Source: Turnera subulata (lineage: Eukaryota > Streptophyta > Magnoliopsida > Malpighiales > Passifloraceae). Taken from it: a DNA stretch of 64,000 nucleotides. Below, piece by piece: positions 32,634 through 43,167 of this stretch. The translations under genes were made by a program, and so were the position numbers. Location of the stretch: positions 96,787 through 160,786 of the forward strand of contig JAKUCV010007347.1 in the NCBI GenBank assembly GCA_028386065.3. The letters run 5' to 3'. Under the pieces are notes generated by a model. The model did no database searches. It was not told the DNA's origin and saw only the letters and a list, made by a program, of their open reading frames with translations. Every line of letters starts with the position of its first letter. The stretch's first letter is position 1.

Positions 32634-35600
32634 ATGAATGAACACATTACTCTGTTTAAAAAGTTAGTAGCAGACCTGTTCAATTTGGATGTTATATTTG
32701 AAGACGAAGACTTGGCTTTGATGCTGTTATCTTCTCTTCCCGAAGAGTTCGAGCACTTGGAGACAACATTACTTCATGGGAAGGAGAATGTATCCTTAGA
32801 AGCTGTATGTTCGGCTTTGTACAGTCATGAGTTGAGACAGCAGGACAAAATAAAGAGCAAAGCAACTGCAGCAGATGAAGCTTTAGTGGCTAGAGGACGA
32901 CAGCAAAGCCAGTCAAAGGGAAGAAGAGGAAGATCCAAGTCGAGAAGCAAAGTTGCCAAAGATGAATGTGCCTTTTGTCATGAGAAAGGGCATTGGAAGA
33001 AAGACTGTCCGAAGTTGAAAAAGAAGGGAAAGACTCCACAAGATGCTAATGTTGCAGAATGCAAGAGTGATGCAGAGTCAGATACTTCTTTGGTTGCTTC
33101 ACCTTCAACATCACACGTTGATGAGTGGATTTTGGATTCTGATTGCACCTACCACATGTGCCCCATTCGGGAATGGTTCTTTGACCTTGAAGAGCTCAAT
33201 GGCGGAGTTGTTTTCATGGGCAATGACAATCCATGTAAAATAGTCGGGATAGGTTCAATCAAGCTGAAAAATCATGATGGATCCACCAGAATTTTGAGAG
33301 ATGTTCGATATGTTCCTGAGTTGAAGAAGAATCTCATTTCTTTGGGGGCCTTAGAATCAAAAGGCCTAGTTGTCACTATCAGAGATGGAATTCTTAAAGC
33401 AACATCAGGAGCATTGGTGATGTTAAAAGGCGTAAGGAAGAATAATCTGTATTACTACCAAGATAGTACAGTAATTGGGGCAGTTGCAGCAGTAACTTCT
33501 GGAAGCAAGAAAGATGCAGAGGCAACAAAGCTGTAGCATATGCGTTTGGGACATGCTGGTGAAAAATCCTTGCAGATTCTTGCCAAGCAGGGATTGTTGA
33601 AAGGTACAAAGACTTGCAAATTAGAATTTTGTGAGCATTGTGTTCTGGGAAAGCAACGAAGAGTGAAGTTTGGCACTGCTATCCATGATACCAAGGGGAT
33701 TTTGGACTATGTGCATTCAGATGTGTGGGGACCTGCCAAGACTCCATCTCTTGGAGGTAGACACTATTTTGTCACTTTTTGTTGATGATTTTTCCAGAAG
33801 AGTGTGGGTGTTTACAATGAAGAAGAAGGATGAAGTGCTTGGGATTTTCCTTAAATGGAAAACTCAGGTTGAGAACCAAACAGGAAGAAAAATTAAAGTT
33901 CTCCGAACAGACAATGGTGGAGAATATACGAGTGACCCTTTCCTAAAGGTATGCCAAGATTGTGGCATAGTTCGACACTTCACAGTCAGAAAAACACCAC
34001 AGCAGAACGGGGTGTCAGAGCGTATGAACAAGACATTGGTGGAGAAAGTTCGTTGTATGCTGTCTAATGCTGGGCTAGACAGAAATTTTTGGGCTGAGGC
34101 TGTGACATATGCTCAACATCTTGTTAATCGGTTGCCACATTCTGCTTTAAGTGGCAAGACCCCTTTGGAGGTATGGTCTGGAAAACCTGTTACTGATTAT
34201 GATTCTTTACGTGTATTTGGTTCCACTGCATACTACCATGTGAATGAATCAAAGTTAGATCCACGAGCGAAGAAGGCTCTATTTATGGGTCTTAATGCTG
34301 GAGTGAAGGGATACCGTCTTTGGTGTCTAGAGGCAAAGAAGACTATTATCAGCAGGAATGTTACCTTTGATGAATCTGCCATGTTGACTAAGGTAAATCC
34401 AAAAGAAGCTAGTGGTACTTCACAGCAGGTGGAGTTTGAGCCTACTATGGTGATCCCAGCTAAGAGCACCAATGGTGACTCTCCATTGACAGAGGAAGAG
34501 TCAGATGAAGAAGAGGTTCCAACCCAAGAACCTACGCAGTAGTTCGAGTTAATTGCCACTAGTAGACCAAGACGAGAAAGGAGAAAACCAGAACGTCTCA
34601 TTGAAACGGTGGCCTATGCACTTCCAGTCATTGATGATGTTCCTTCCACTTTTTCAGAAGCCATTCGGAGTTCTGAAAGTAGCAGTTGGAAAGAGGCAAT
34701 GGAGGAGGAGATGGAATCTCTTCAAAATAACAAGACATGGAAGCTGACACAACTACCGAAGGGAAAGAAGGCAATTGGATGCAAATGGGTATTTGCAAAG
34801 AAAGAAGGATTTCCTGACAAGAATGATATTCGCTACAAGGCAAGATTGGTGGCTAAAGGCTATGCTCAGAAGGAGGGAATTGATTATAATGAGGTATTTT
34901 CTCCAGTTGTGAAGCATTCCTCCATTAGAATTCTGTTGGCCTTGGTAGCACAGTTGAATTTGGAGCTAGCTCAACTTGATGTGAAGACTGCATTCTTACA
35001 CGGTGACTTGAAGGAGGAAATCTATATGACTCAGCCCGATGGATACAAAGTTGCTGGTAAAGAAAATTGGGTGTGCAAACTAGACAAGTCGTTGTACGGT
35101 TTGAAGCAATCACCAAGACAGTGGTACAAACGATTTGACAAGTTTATGTTGGGTCAGAAGTACACAAGAAGCAAATACGACCATTGTGTGTATTTGAGAA
35201 GACTACAAGATGGGTCCTACATCTATCTACTCTTATACGTTGATGATATGCTGATAGCTGCAAAGAGCCAAGTTGAAATTGACAAGTTGAAGGCTCAGTT
35301 GAGTAGAGAGTTCGAGATGAAGGATTTGGGAGAAGCCAAGAAGATTCTTGGTATGGAGATAAGCAGAGACAGAGAGGGAGGCAAGCTTTGGCTGACACAA
35401 AAAGAGTATTTGAAGAAAGTACTACAACGTTTTGGCATGAATGAAGGGTCAAAACCTGTAGGTACTCCGCTTGCTCCTCATTTGAAGCTTAGTAGCCAGT
35501 TATCTCCGCAGACAGATGAAGAACGAGAATACATGGCAAAAGTCCCTTATGCCAATGTAGTCGGAAGCTTGATGTATGCAATGGTGTGTACGAGACCGGA

Positions 35601-36213
35601 TATTTCACAAGCTGTTAGTGTTGTGAGCAGATACATGCATGATCCTGGCAGAGGTCATTGGCAAGCTGTGAAATGGATTCTTCGGTATATCAAAGATACC
35701 GTAGATGTTGGTTTAATGTTTGAGCGGGATGAATCACTTGGTCAAGGAGTGGTTGGATATTGTGATTCCGACTATGCAGGAGATTTGGATAAGCGAAGAT
35801 CGACGACGGGCTATTTATTCACTTTAGCAAAAGCCCCTATTAGTTGGAAGTCCACTTTACAGTCAACGGTGGCTTTGTCTACAACGGAGGCAGAGTATAT
35901 GGCTATTACAGAAGCTGTGAAGGAGGCAATTTGGCTTTATGGGTTGCTAAAAGACTTGGGAGTTGGTCAGAAACAACTTGTAGTATATTCTGACAGTCAG
36001 AGTGCTATTCATTTGGCAAAGAATCAAGTCTTTCATGCACGGACGAAGCACATTGATGTTCGCTATCATTTTGTGAGGGAGATTCTCGAAGAAGAAGAGA
36101 TACTTCTCCAAAAAGTTTTGACTTTAGAGAATCCTGCAGATATGTTGACCAAGGTGGTGACAAGGGCCAAGTTTGAACATTGTTTAGACTTGGTCAATAT
36201 CCTACATATTTGA
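32634..36213 (+). pseudogene. Tnt1-like gag-pol polyprotein with stops and one frameshift
   Basis: Remaining gag from MNEHITLFKKLVADL; CCHC knuckle CAFCHEKGHWKKDCP; protease WILDSDCTYHMCP, where the family has DSG, so the active-site Gly is changed; a pre-integrase/integrase part; reverse transcriptase with an intact YVDD (LLYVDDMLIAA, about 35,230); RNase H to AKFEHCLDLVNILHI, stop at 36,211-36,213. Breaks: TAG at 33,534-33,536, one extra T in the run at about 33,775-33,785, and TAG at 34,540-34,542. It is non-functional, but the reverse transcriptase/RNase H part (34,609-36,213) is a single open frame. Confidence 0.9.
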
Positions 36214-36286
36214 GTTGGCGCAAGTTGGAAGCATTGTTCTTTGTTTGGTTGAGAAGATTAGTACTTAGTGGGATTTGAATAGCAAC

Positions 36287-36298
36287 AAGGTGGAGATT
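36287..36298 (+). other. Polypurine tract of the Tork-like element
   Basis: AAGGTGGAGATT lies directly before the 3' LTR. The non-autonomous element at 37,562-39,250 has the same tract. Confidence 0.8.
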
Positions 36299-36902
36299 TG
36301 TTGGAATAGTGTTGCCCATTCCAATCCCACATCTTGGAGAAAGTGCTTGTGGGGAGTTTTGTTTTGCTATAAATAGAACTCCCCCTTGCCTTAGAAATCC
36401 ATCCCAAAAACATTAGAGTACATTGTATCCTAACAATTGTACTAAATACTCTTCCTCTCCTATAAAAAGAGCAGTGCTCCGGAGACGTAGGCATAATTGG
36501 CCGAACTCCGTTAACAATTTTAGTGTGTTCTTTCTTTTATTATTCCGCCTTTAATTTCCGCATTTATTTAGTATTCAATATTGGCCGGCTAAGCCGCCTT
36601 ATCTCTTTGTTGGCCGGCTAAGCCGCCTTATTTCTTTGTTGGCTGGCAAAGCCGCCTTGCTTCATTTGTTGGCCGGCTAAGCCGCCTTTTGTCGGGTGAA
36701 GTTGTGAATTAAAACACTGTGCAAGTAAGTCCTGTCTAGGAGGCTGGGTTTTAAGTGAACCATAGTTCCTCCAGTCTTTCCTGGGGATTTATCTTGGAAT
36801 GATAATTCTGTCTAAGGAGATAGGCTAGGCCATCTTTCCTGGGAATTATCGAATCAGTTCAATTCACTAGTTGAGGGGAAATTACCCGAGTTTTCCCAAC
36901 AT
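36299..36902 (+). repeat. 3' LTR (604 bp) of the Tork-like element
   Basis: TGTTGGAATAG...TTTTCCCAACA. It contains CTATAAATAG (about 36,368) and, from 36,581 to 36,690, four direct repeats of 29-30 bp built on TTGGCCGGCTAAGCCGCC. Confidence 0.9.
36581..36690. repeat. Minisatellite in the LTR: four 29-30 bp units
   Basis: Units start at 36,581, 36,610, 36,639 and 36,669. The core TTGGCCGGCTAAGCCGCC itself contains the short palindrome GCCGGC. The third unit has TGGC and CAAAG variants. Confidence 0.9.
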
Positions 36903-37235
36903 ATACCATATTCATGCTTTATGGATCTATCAGTTATCAGTAACATTTCAGAAAATATATATATTGCTCTGCGTATCCAGGTTGGGAATTGACTGAGAAC
37001 ACAAAAGAACGTTTGCAAGGATGACAAATTAAAGGAAGAAATGGCAACAAGATTATCACAAACACAAGAGTGTAATACATTGAAAACAAAGCATGCATGC
37101 GCCAAGGAACCATCATGGAACACAATTACATTGTCATATTATTTATTATGGATGACCAACAATCACCAAATGTTCCAAAATACCACCCAAGGCCAACCAC
37201 ATCAAACATGCATCCATAAACTTGCAACCATTAAT
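36903..37235. other. Host DNA 3' of the short gene
   Basis: No gene is seen. Its right part (about 37,165-37,235) resembles 12,430-12,540, the 3' flank of the paralogue at 13,269. Confidence 0.5.
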
Positions 37236-37424
37236 CTATTTGCGCAACCCACGGAAATAGCCTACCGGGTCACTTTCAAAGACATCCCTGAAAATGCGCT
37301 CGTTCCTTCCTGGAGCTTTCATTGTTTTCCTGACATTGCAGAATCTAGACAAGTATAAAGAAGCAACATCCACCAGCCAAGATTTCGCCGCATCACCTGC
37401 AAGCTTGCAGACAATTGAACCCAT
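37236..37424 (-). CDS. Short paralogue with KTMKAPGR...FRDVFESDPVGYF motif (62 aa)
   Basis: A frame of 62 codons, MGSIVCKLAGDAAKSW... ending GYFRGLRK. The C-terminal half carries the family motif VRKTMKAPGRNERIFRDVFE (compare TMKAPGQDITISRDAFE at 10,992). The N-terminal half does not resemble the other copies: it lacks the clear membrane helix of the 13.5-kb copy and the GS-rich part of the 11-kb copy, so either the N-terminus diverged or an upstream exon or frameshift is hidden. Function is unknown. A poly-T tract (about 37,460) and AT-rich DNA lie just upstream. Confidence 0.5.
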   Translation of the reverse strand: MGSIVCKLAGDAAKSWLVDVASLYLSRFCNVRKTMKAPGRNERIFRDVFESDPVGYFRGLRK

Positions 37425-37925
37425 ATTCCAGCAACTACAAGCTGATTCAATCTCACGATTTTTTTTTTTTTGTAAGAGTCTGAAGCTCTATATATAGATT
37501 ATAGAGTAGTATATGTATATATATGCTTTGCTAAAATAGTGGAGAGTGTGGGGTTTATATGTGTTGGGAATAAATTCCCCTTCACTTGATGGGCCTCCAG
37601 GATCATGCACAAAATCATAAAAGAGAATGCAGAAAATTAAACAGACACAAGATTTATAGTGGTTCGGCCTTAATCTTGCCTACATCCACTCTCTACGAAT
37701 CTTCTCACTAATATTCAACAATATTAGTACAACTTCGCTCGCTCGTTTCCGAGGTGGATGTTATGACGTAACCCTCTTATTTGAGGTAGATGTGACGATT
37801 GAGGTGGAATGGTTCCTCTTGTTCCTTGGGATTAGGTAGAACAAAAAGATGAGGAGAACGGACACCTCGTAGAAGTTAAGATGAGAAGAAGTTGACGTCG
37901 TCCCATACTGTGGTTATGGGAAAAG

Positions 37926-38006
37926 AAGAAGAAGAAGAAGTTCTTCTTCTTCTTCTTCTTCTTCTTCTTCTTCTTCTTCTTCTTCTTCTTCTTCTTCTTC
38001 TTCTTC
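37926..38006. repeat. (GAA)n-(TTC)n inverted microsatellite in the LTR
   Basis: About five GAA units directly followed by about 22 TTC units, so part of it can fold back. The other LTR has only a (TTC) run of about 14 units (38,951-38,992). ORFs of poly-Lys or poly-Leu here are artefacts of the repeat. Confidence 0.95.
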
Positions 38007-38259
38007 ATACTTGTGTGTTTGGCGACACACAAGATCTACTTCTTCCCTCTCTTCCTCTCTCTTCTTCTTCTTTTTCTGCACAAAGATGGGATGCTTGATA
38101 TCGAAAAACTGAAGCCTATTTATAGACTCAAACTATGCGTCCAAACCGTGTCACCGTGTGAACTGCAGCCACCACTTTTGACTAAGCCACTACTTTTGAC
38201 TAAGCCACTACTTTTGACTAATTATGCAGCCACCACTTTTGACTAATTCAGCCCATAAC

Positions 38260-38484
38260 TTAACAATCTCCACCTTGGGCTGAATTAGGCTTGGTGATCT
38301 TCACAGCTTCATCTTTCTTTATCCAAATTTGCTTCAGTCTTCTACACATCGGTATGCGGCTATCTTCCCTGCTACTAGTCATCATTGCAAAACCAACCTT
38401 CCTTTTGTTGGATGCAACAATGTTCTTCTTTCTGCCTGATACTGCACAAGCCGCACTCTTCGTATTACTCTTCACTGCATCCAT
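38260..38484 (-). other. 74-codon ORF filling the internal region of the small LTR element
   Basis: On the element's sense strand an ATG at 38,484 opens a 74-codon frame (MDAVKSNTKSAACAV...) that ends SAQGGDC with its stop inside the LTR, the same way copia pol frames end over the polypurine tract (compare KGDC at 2,733). It may be a relic of the last codons of pol joined to unrelated sequence. No known domain is recognised. Confidence 0.35.
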
Positions 38485-39255
38485 CTACCTTCAATTTTTT
38501 TCTTTGCCTGCAAATTTCTGCATCTGCATCTTCTAGCTCCACCACAGATCTGGATCTACTACAACTGCAACCTGGCTCCGCTACCAGTTGTTGAGAATAA
38601 ATTCCCCTTCACTTGATGGGCCTCCAGGATCATGCACAAAATCATAAAAGAGAATGCAGAAAATTAAACAGACACAAGATTTATAGTGGTTCGGCCTTAA
38701 TCTTGCCTACATCCACTCTCTACGAATCTTCTCACTAATATTCAACAATATTAGTACAACTTCGCTCGGAGCAAAGGCTCCACCTACAATACTGCATTGG
38801 GAGAATAAACTCCATCTACACTGCTAACTCCACCTTACCAAGGAGAACAAGGAACCCTAATCCATCTTGTTTTTCTACTCTTCTTGCCTGTGGAGCATCT
38901 TCAATTCTACTCTTCTTCAACTGCAGCAGGGTATGACACTAATACCCTTTTCTTCTTCTTCTTCTTCTTCTTCTTCTTCTTCTTCTTCTTCATACTTGTG
39001 TGTTTGGCGACACACAAGATCTACTTCTGCCCTCTCTTCCTCTCTCTTCTTCTTCTTTTTCTGCACAAAGATGGGATGCTTGATATCGAAAAACTGAAGC
39101 CTATTTATAGACTCAAACTGCGCGTCCAAACCGTGTCACCGTGTGAACTGCAGCCACCACTTTTGACTAAGCCACTACTTTTGACTAAGCCACTACTTTT
39201 GACTAATTATGCAGCCACCACTTTTGACTAATTCAGCCCATAACTTAACAATATG

Positions 39256-40369
39256 GTAGTAGTACAATATTATGGTAGGTAGACAATAGTAGTTTAATAT
39301 TTATTAGTACTACTTACGGTGGCGTAAACATGCAAAAATCGAAAAGTAGTAGTACTAGTATAGACTTATAGTAGTAAATAGGATTCCAGTTTAACCATTT
39401 TCATTGGTGAGGAAATCTAGTTTCGAGGGTAGAACAAAAAGTCCACCTCGATTGAATAAACAGTGAACCACTGGTTAATTAATAGCTTCGGCCTGCCACC
39501 GAATCATAATGGGCCAAATGGACCTGTTTGGAATTCAAAGGGAGCGCCTTCTCAAAGCCCAACCAGTGCACAACCTGGGCTTGAGCATTGGAAGCCGTTG
39601 GTTAAGAAATTGAATGGAATTGAATCAAATGGAATCTATGTCAAAATTTTATTTGATTCTATTCCATTACATACGACTACACCCAACCAGACGTGCCGTT
39701 AGATTTACCTCGTATTGATTAGTTAATAACTAAAATATTATTATTAATTCCATTAACATGGTATTTACAAAAAAAAACAATTATTAACATGGTTGCTTTG
39801 AGTGCTTGCTTTATCAAACGAATGTCGAGCAATCTAATATGATACTCCTAGACTTTCTAGTCACGAATTGCCTGCTACTCTTCAATCCAGAATTTCTGAG
39901 AGGTAAGCTCGTTCTAATTTTACTATGTGAGTGGTTGAATTATATATGTATCAGTAACAATGAGAACAATTGAAAACGACATATGGATATGGGTTTAGCT
40001 AGATGAGAAATACAAAATAAAATCATTTTTCAAAGCTTAGACCGTCCTTTCCATGTCTTCCTTTTAAAAAAAAAAACTATTTTATTTTACCGAAACATAC
40101 AAGATCAATCATACAAGCACAGAAGACAACATCCGTCGAAAAAAGATAAGATATTTATATAGTTATGTTTGGCATCTTCTTTGGATTTAACGAAACATAT
40201 AATTTAACCAGATTTCCTAGAAGGCCTAACTACATTGGACCCATGTGGTCCGAATCACATAACCAGCCTACAATCTAAAGTTTCAGTCATTGATTAAAAA
40301 AAAAAAAAGGAAAAGTTTTAGTCTTCCACTCTTGAACTGAAAATTATCCTAACAGTGTACACTTGGGGC
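39256..40369. other. Intergenic region upstream of the first P450
   Basis: No gene, RNA or clear element is recognised. It is AT-rich with scattered short poly-A runs (about 40,065 and 40,300). An open frame at 39,463-39,702 has no recognisable features. Confidence 0.5.
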
Positions 40370-42385
40370 ATGTATAGCTCTGCTATGGTGGGAGGAGGAA
40401 CCATGATAATCTACCTTTCAGGTTGTGTCTCTCTTTGCTTCCTTTGGCTCCTCGCCAGGTTCTTCAACAAAGTATGGTGGACTCCACTTCGCATACAATC
40501 TGCTATGCGTTCACAAGGAATAAAGGGCCCTTCTTACAGATTTTTCCATGGAAATTCCAAGGAGATAATCAGTCTGAGAAATGAGGCCTGGAAGAGTCCC
40601 ATGAAGTTATGCCATCAAATATTCCCTAGAGTTCATCCTCAGATTTATCTATGGAAGAAGCTATATGGTAACAAGCTGACCCTCTCATTAGACAAACAAG
40701 AAATGATCCTAGAATGAAGTTTTTGCTCTTACTTTTGATAGAAATGCAACTTGCTTTATCGACTACTTTTTATCTGCTCACCATTTGTAGGGAAGAACTT
40801 CCTCATGTGGAAAGGAAGTATGCCACAGTTGGTAGTCACTGAATCTGAGCTGATTAAAGAGATACTGAACAACAAGGATGGAACATACCTGAAGCCTGAT
40901 CAGCCTTACCTGAAGAAGCTCTTTGGGGATGGACTTGTCACAACCAGGGGCGAAAAATGGTTCAAGCTCCGTAAGATGGCGGATCATGCTTTCCATGGAG
41001 AGAGTTTGAAAGTAATTAAACTTTTCTTGCTGTCTATACAGTTCAGTTTTTATGTAAAGCTTAAGCTCCTAATTAACAGAAGTGCCTGCAAAACTGATCC
41101 CAGCGCATGGTTCCCGACATGGTTGCAAGTACGGAGGTGATGATTGAGAGATGGAAGCAACAAGCAGGAAATGAAATTGAGGTGTTCCGAGATTTCAAGC
41201 TTCTAACATCCGAGGTGATTTCAAGAACAGCTTTTGGAAGCAGTTACTTGGAAGGGCAGCGCATATTTGATATGCTTACGAAGATGGTCCTCATTTTCTC
41301 CAGAAACATTTACACTGTCAGAATTCCTGGAATCAGGCAAGCATTCTCCTCTCTTAAGCTCAAATAATTGGATGGACTGGTTATTTAATTGAAGCAATGC
41401 ATCCAGTGAACGTTTTAGAGCTTACTTCTGTATCAAATCATTTTTGTTAACATAAAGCTTCCCTGAACCAACCATTTTCTGCTGTTGCAGTCAAATCCTG
41501 AAAAGCAAAGATGACAAAGAATCGGACAAACTTGAACAAGGCATAAGAGACAGCTTCGTAGAAATGGTAAAGAAAAGAGAGGAGGCCGCGATGATGGGCC
41601 AAATTGACGAGGATGACTTCTTTGGACAACTTTTGAAGGTTTATCGCGATCCTGACAAGAGAAACCGACTAACCATGGATGACCTGATTGACGAGTGCAA
41701 GAACTTTTACATTGCAGGGCACGAGACAACCACAAGTGCACTGGCTTGGACCATTTTTCTTCTTGCAGTTCACACAGATTGGCAGGAAAAAGTGAGAAGA
41801 GAGGTGCTTGACTTGTTTGGCCGACAAAACCCTAGGGCTGAAGGGATCTCCAAATTGAAGACAGTAAGCAGACCATCTCTTTTGATTTTACTCAGTTCCA
41901 AGACATGTTAATTATAATCCATCATCCTCTTCATGTGTTTTCTTATTTCTCTGCAGATGAGCATGGTTATCTACGAATCTCTAAGGTTATATCCGCCTAT
42001 AGTTGGTGTAGGTCGACGAGTTGAAAAGGCAGCAAGGCTTGGAAACTTAACAATTCCGGGTACTATGGATTTTCTTGTACGACCTTCAGCAGTTCACCAT
42101 GACCCTGAGATTTGGGGTGATGATGTTCAACTCTTCAAACCTGAGAGATTTGCAGAAGGGGTGGCAAAAGCTTGTAACAATAACACTGCAGCATTTATCC
42201 CTTTCGGTTTGGGACCGAGAAATTGTGTGGGGATGAACTTTGCCTATAATGAAACAAAGATAGCGCTCTCCATGATTTTGCAACGCTACAGCTTCACTCT
42301 ATCACCATCTTATGTGCACTCGCCTGTTCTACTTCTTGCTATGTGCCCGCAATTTGGCATTCAAATTATGCTCCAGGAATTGTAA
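40370..42385 (+). CDS. CYP749A: Cytochrome P450, CYP72 clan, CYP749A-like (gene 1, 5 exons, 517 aa)
   Basis: Exons 40370-40667, 40791-41011, 41104-41336, 41491-41863 and 41957-42385 give a continuous 517-aa frame; a start at 40,385 (MVGGGTM) is also possible. An N-terminal membrane anchor (IIYLSGCVSLCFLWLLARF) would place it on the ER, followed by the WWTP/GIKGPSY hinge. I-helix AGHETT, K-helix ESLR (residues 382-385), PERF box, and haem-binding FGLGPRNCVG with the Cys ligand near residue 465 are all present. Intron phases are 1, 0, 2, 0, as in the other four genes. Intron 3 has a GC donor (ATCAG|GCAAGC), a known minor splice class. It is closest to gene 2, which begins 782 bp downstream. An oxygenase using electrons from P450 reductase; the substrate is unknown. 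The family name is from remembered resemblance. Confidence 0.88.
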
Positions 42386-43167
42386 GACAAGTCACGCCCT
42401 TTTAGCCAACTTGTTTGCCAACAGCTAAATATTTTTCAAGTTTAAATGCCGAAGTTGGTGGGAGTGTTTACATGCATATGTTGCAGAATCAGTCCCATTC
42501 TCTGTAGTATAGGCTATCCCTTTGATGCTATGTATAATAATACATTTCAGTAAATGCAAATGTAATTTAACTATGAATGCAGTTGATTCGAATTGTGCAT
42601 GATGTTCCACCTGAACCAGATATGAAAGAAAAACTGTTCTGCTACATGGACCTACGGTGTGAATTGCTGATAAACCAAATTAAAACATAAACGAGAGCAT
42701 GAGCGTACCTGATCCAAAATAGTGGTGACCTTCGGCTTAATACTGGTGATCCCAAATAGTGAGAACTAAGTACTATCGATCAACAGCATACCTGATCCAT
42801 GGATACTGTCGCTGAAAATATAAAATAATAAAGTGACTGAGGAAAAAAAGTCCATTCCTTTGTACATACATGTGAGACTTTACCTAAATAATGATATATG
42901 CCTGCAAAAGATAAGAAAAGAGACTCCTTTGTTTAACATTTGGTGCACGTCTTGAACTGTCTGTTAATTTATTATCCCTGGCCGGCAATTACCAGGATAC
43001 TGAATCCTATCTTTGGTGAAATTCTGATTGTACAATAAGAAAGACAAATTAAAGCATATGGAATAAGAATTGTTTTTAAGCAAAAAGCTTAACATTCGGT
43101 CCTCCTCTCTAAATATTTTCTAGGCCCATTATACTGCAGCACTTGGCACAAAGCTAACCTGAAGTAA
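42386..43167. other. Intergenic, P450 genes 1-2
   Basis: 782 bp containing the 3' UTR of gene 1 and the promoter of gene 2. No other gene or element is recognised. Confidence 0.6.

Larger units (their letters stand above)
32289..36902 (+). mobile_element. Tork/Tnt1-like Ty1/copia element, internally deleted
   Basis: Begins TGTTGGAATAG at 32,289 and ends TTCCCAACA at 36,902. Flanks GATAC (32,284-32,288) and TATAC (36,903-36,907) match at four of five bases, a plausible aged target duplication. The deletion removes the 3' half of the 5' LTR, the primer-binding site and the first part of gag (junction about 32,600). The coding region resembles the Tnt1-94 type. Confidence 0.88.
37562..39250 (-). 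mobile_element. Small non-autonomous LTR retrotransposon (1,689 bp) with perfect target duplication
   Basis: Outer ends TGTTGGG...CTTAACA flanked by ATATG at 37,557-37,561 and ATATG at 39,251-39,255. LTRs are 37,562-38,265 (704 bp) and 38,589-39,250 (662 bp); the internal region is only 323 bp. On the minus strand the primer-binding site is ACTGGTAGCGGAGCCAGG (38,588-38,571) and the polypurine tract is AAGGTGGAGAT (38,276-38,266). No pol is present, so it is a TRIM/LARD-like element. The two LTRs share both ends, but about 180 bp in the middle differ completely (37,748-37,920 against about 38,768-38,950). Confidence 0.88.

Noticed and set aside
37832..38098. Overlapping ORFs of poly-Lys and poly-Leu
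   Set aside because: Products of the (GAA)n/(TTC)n microsatellite within an LTR, not genes.
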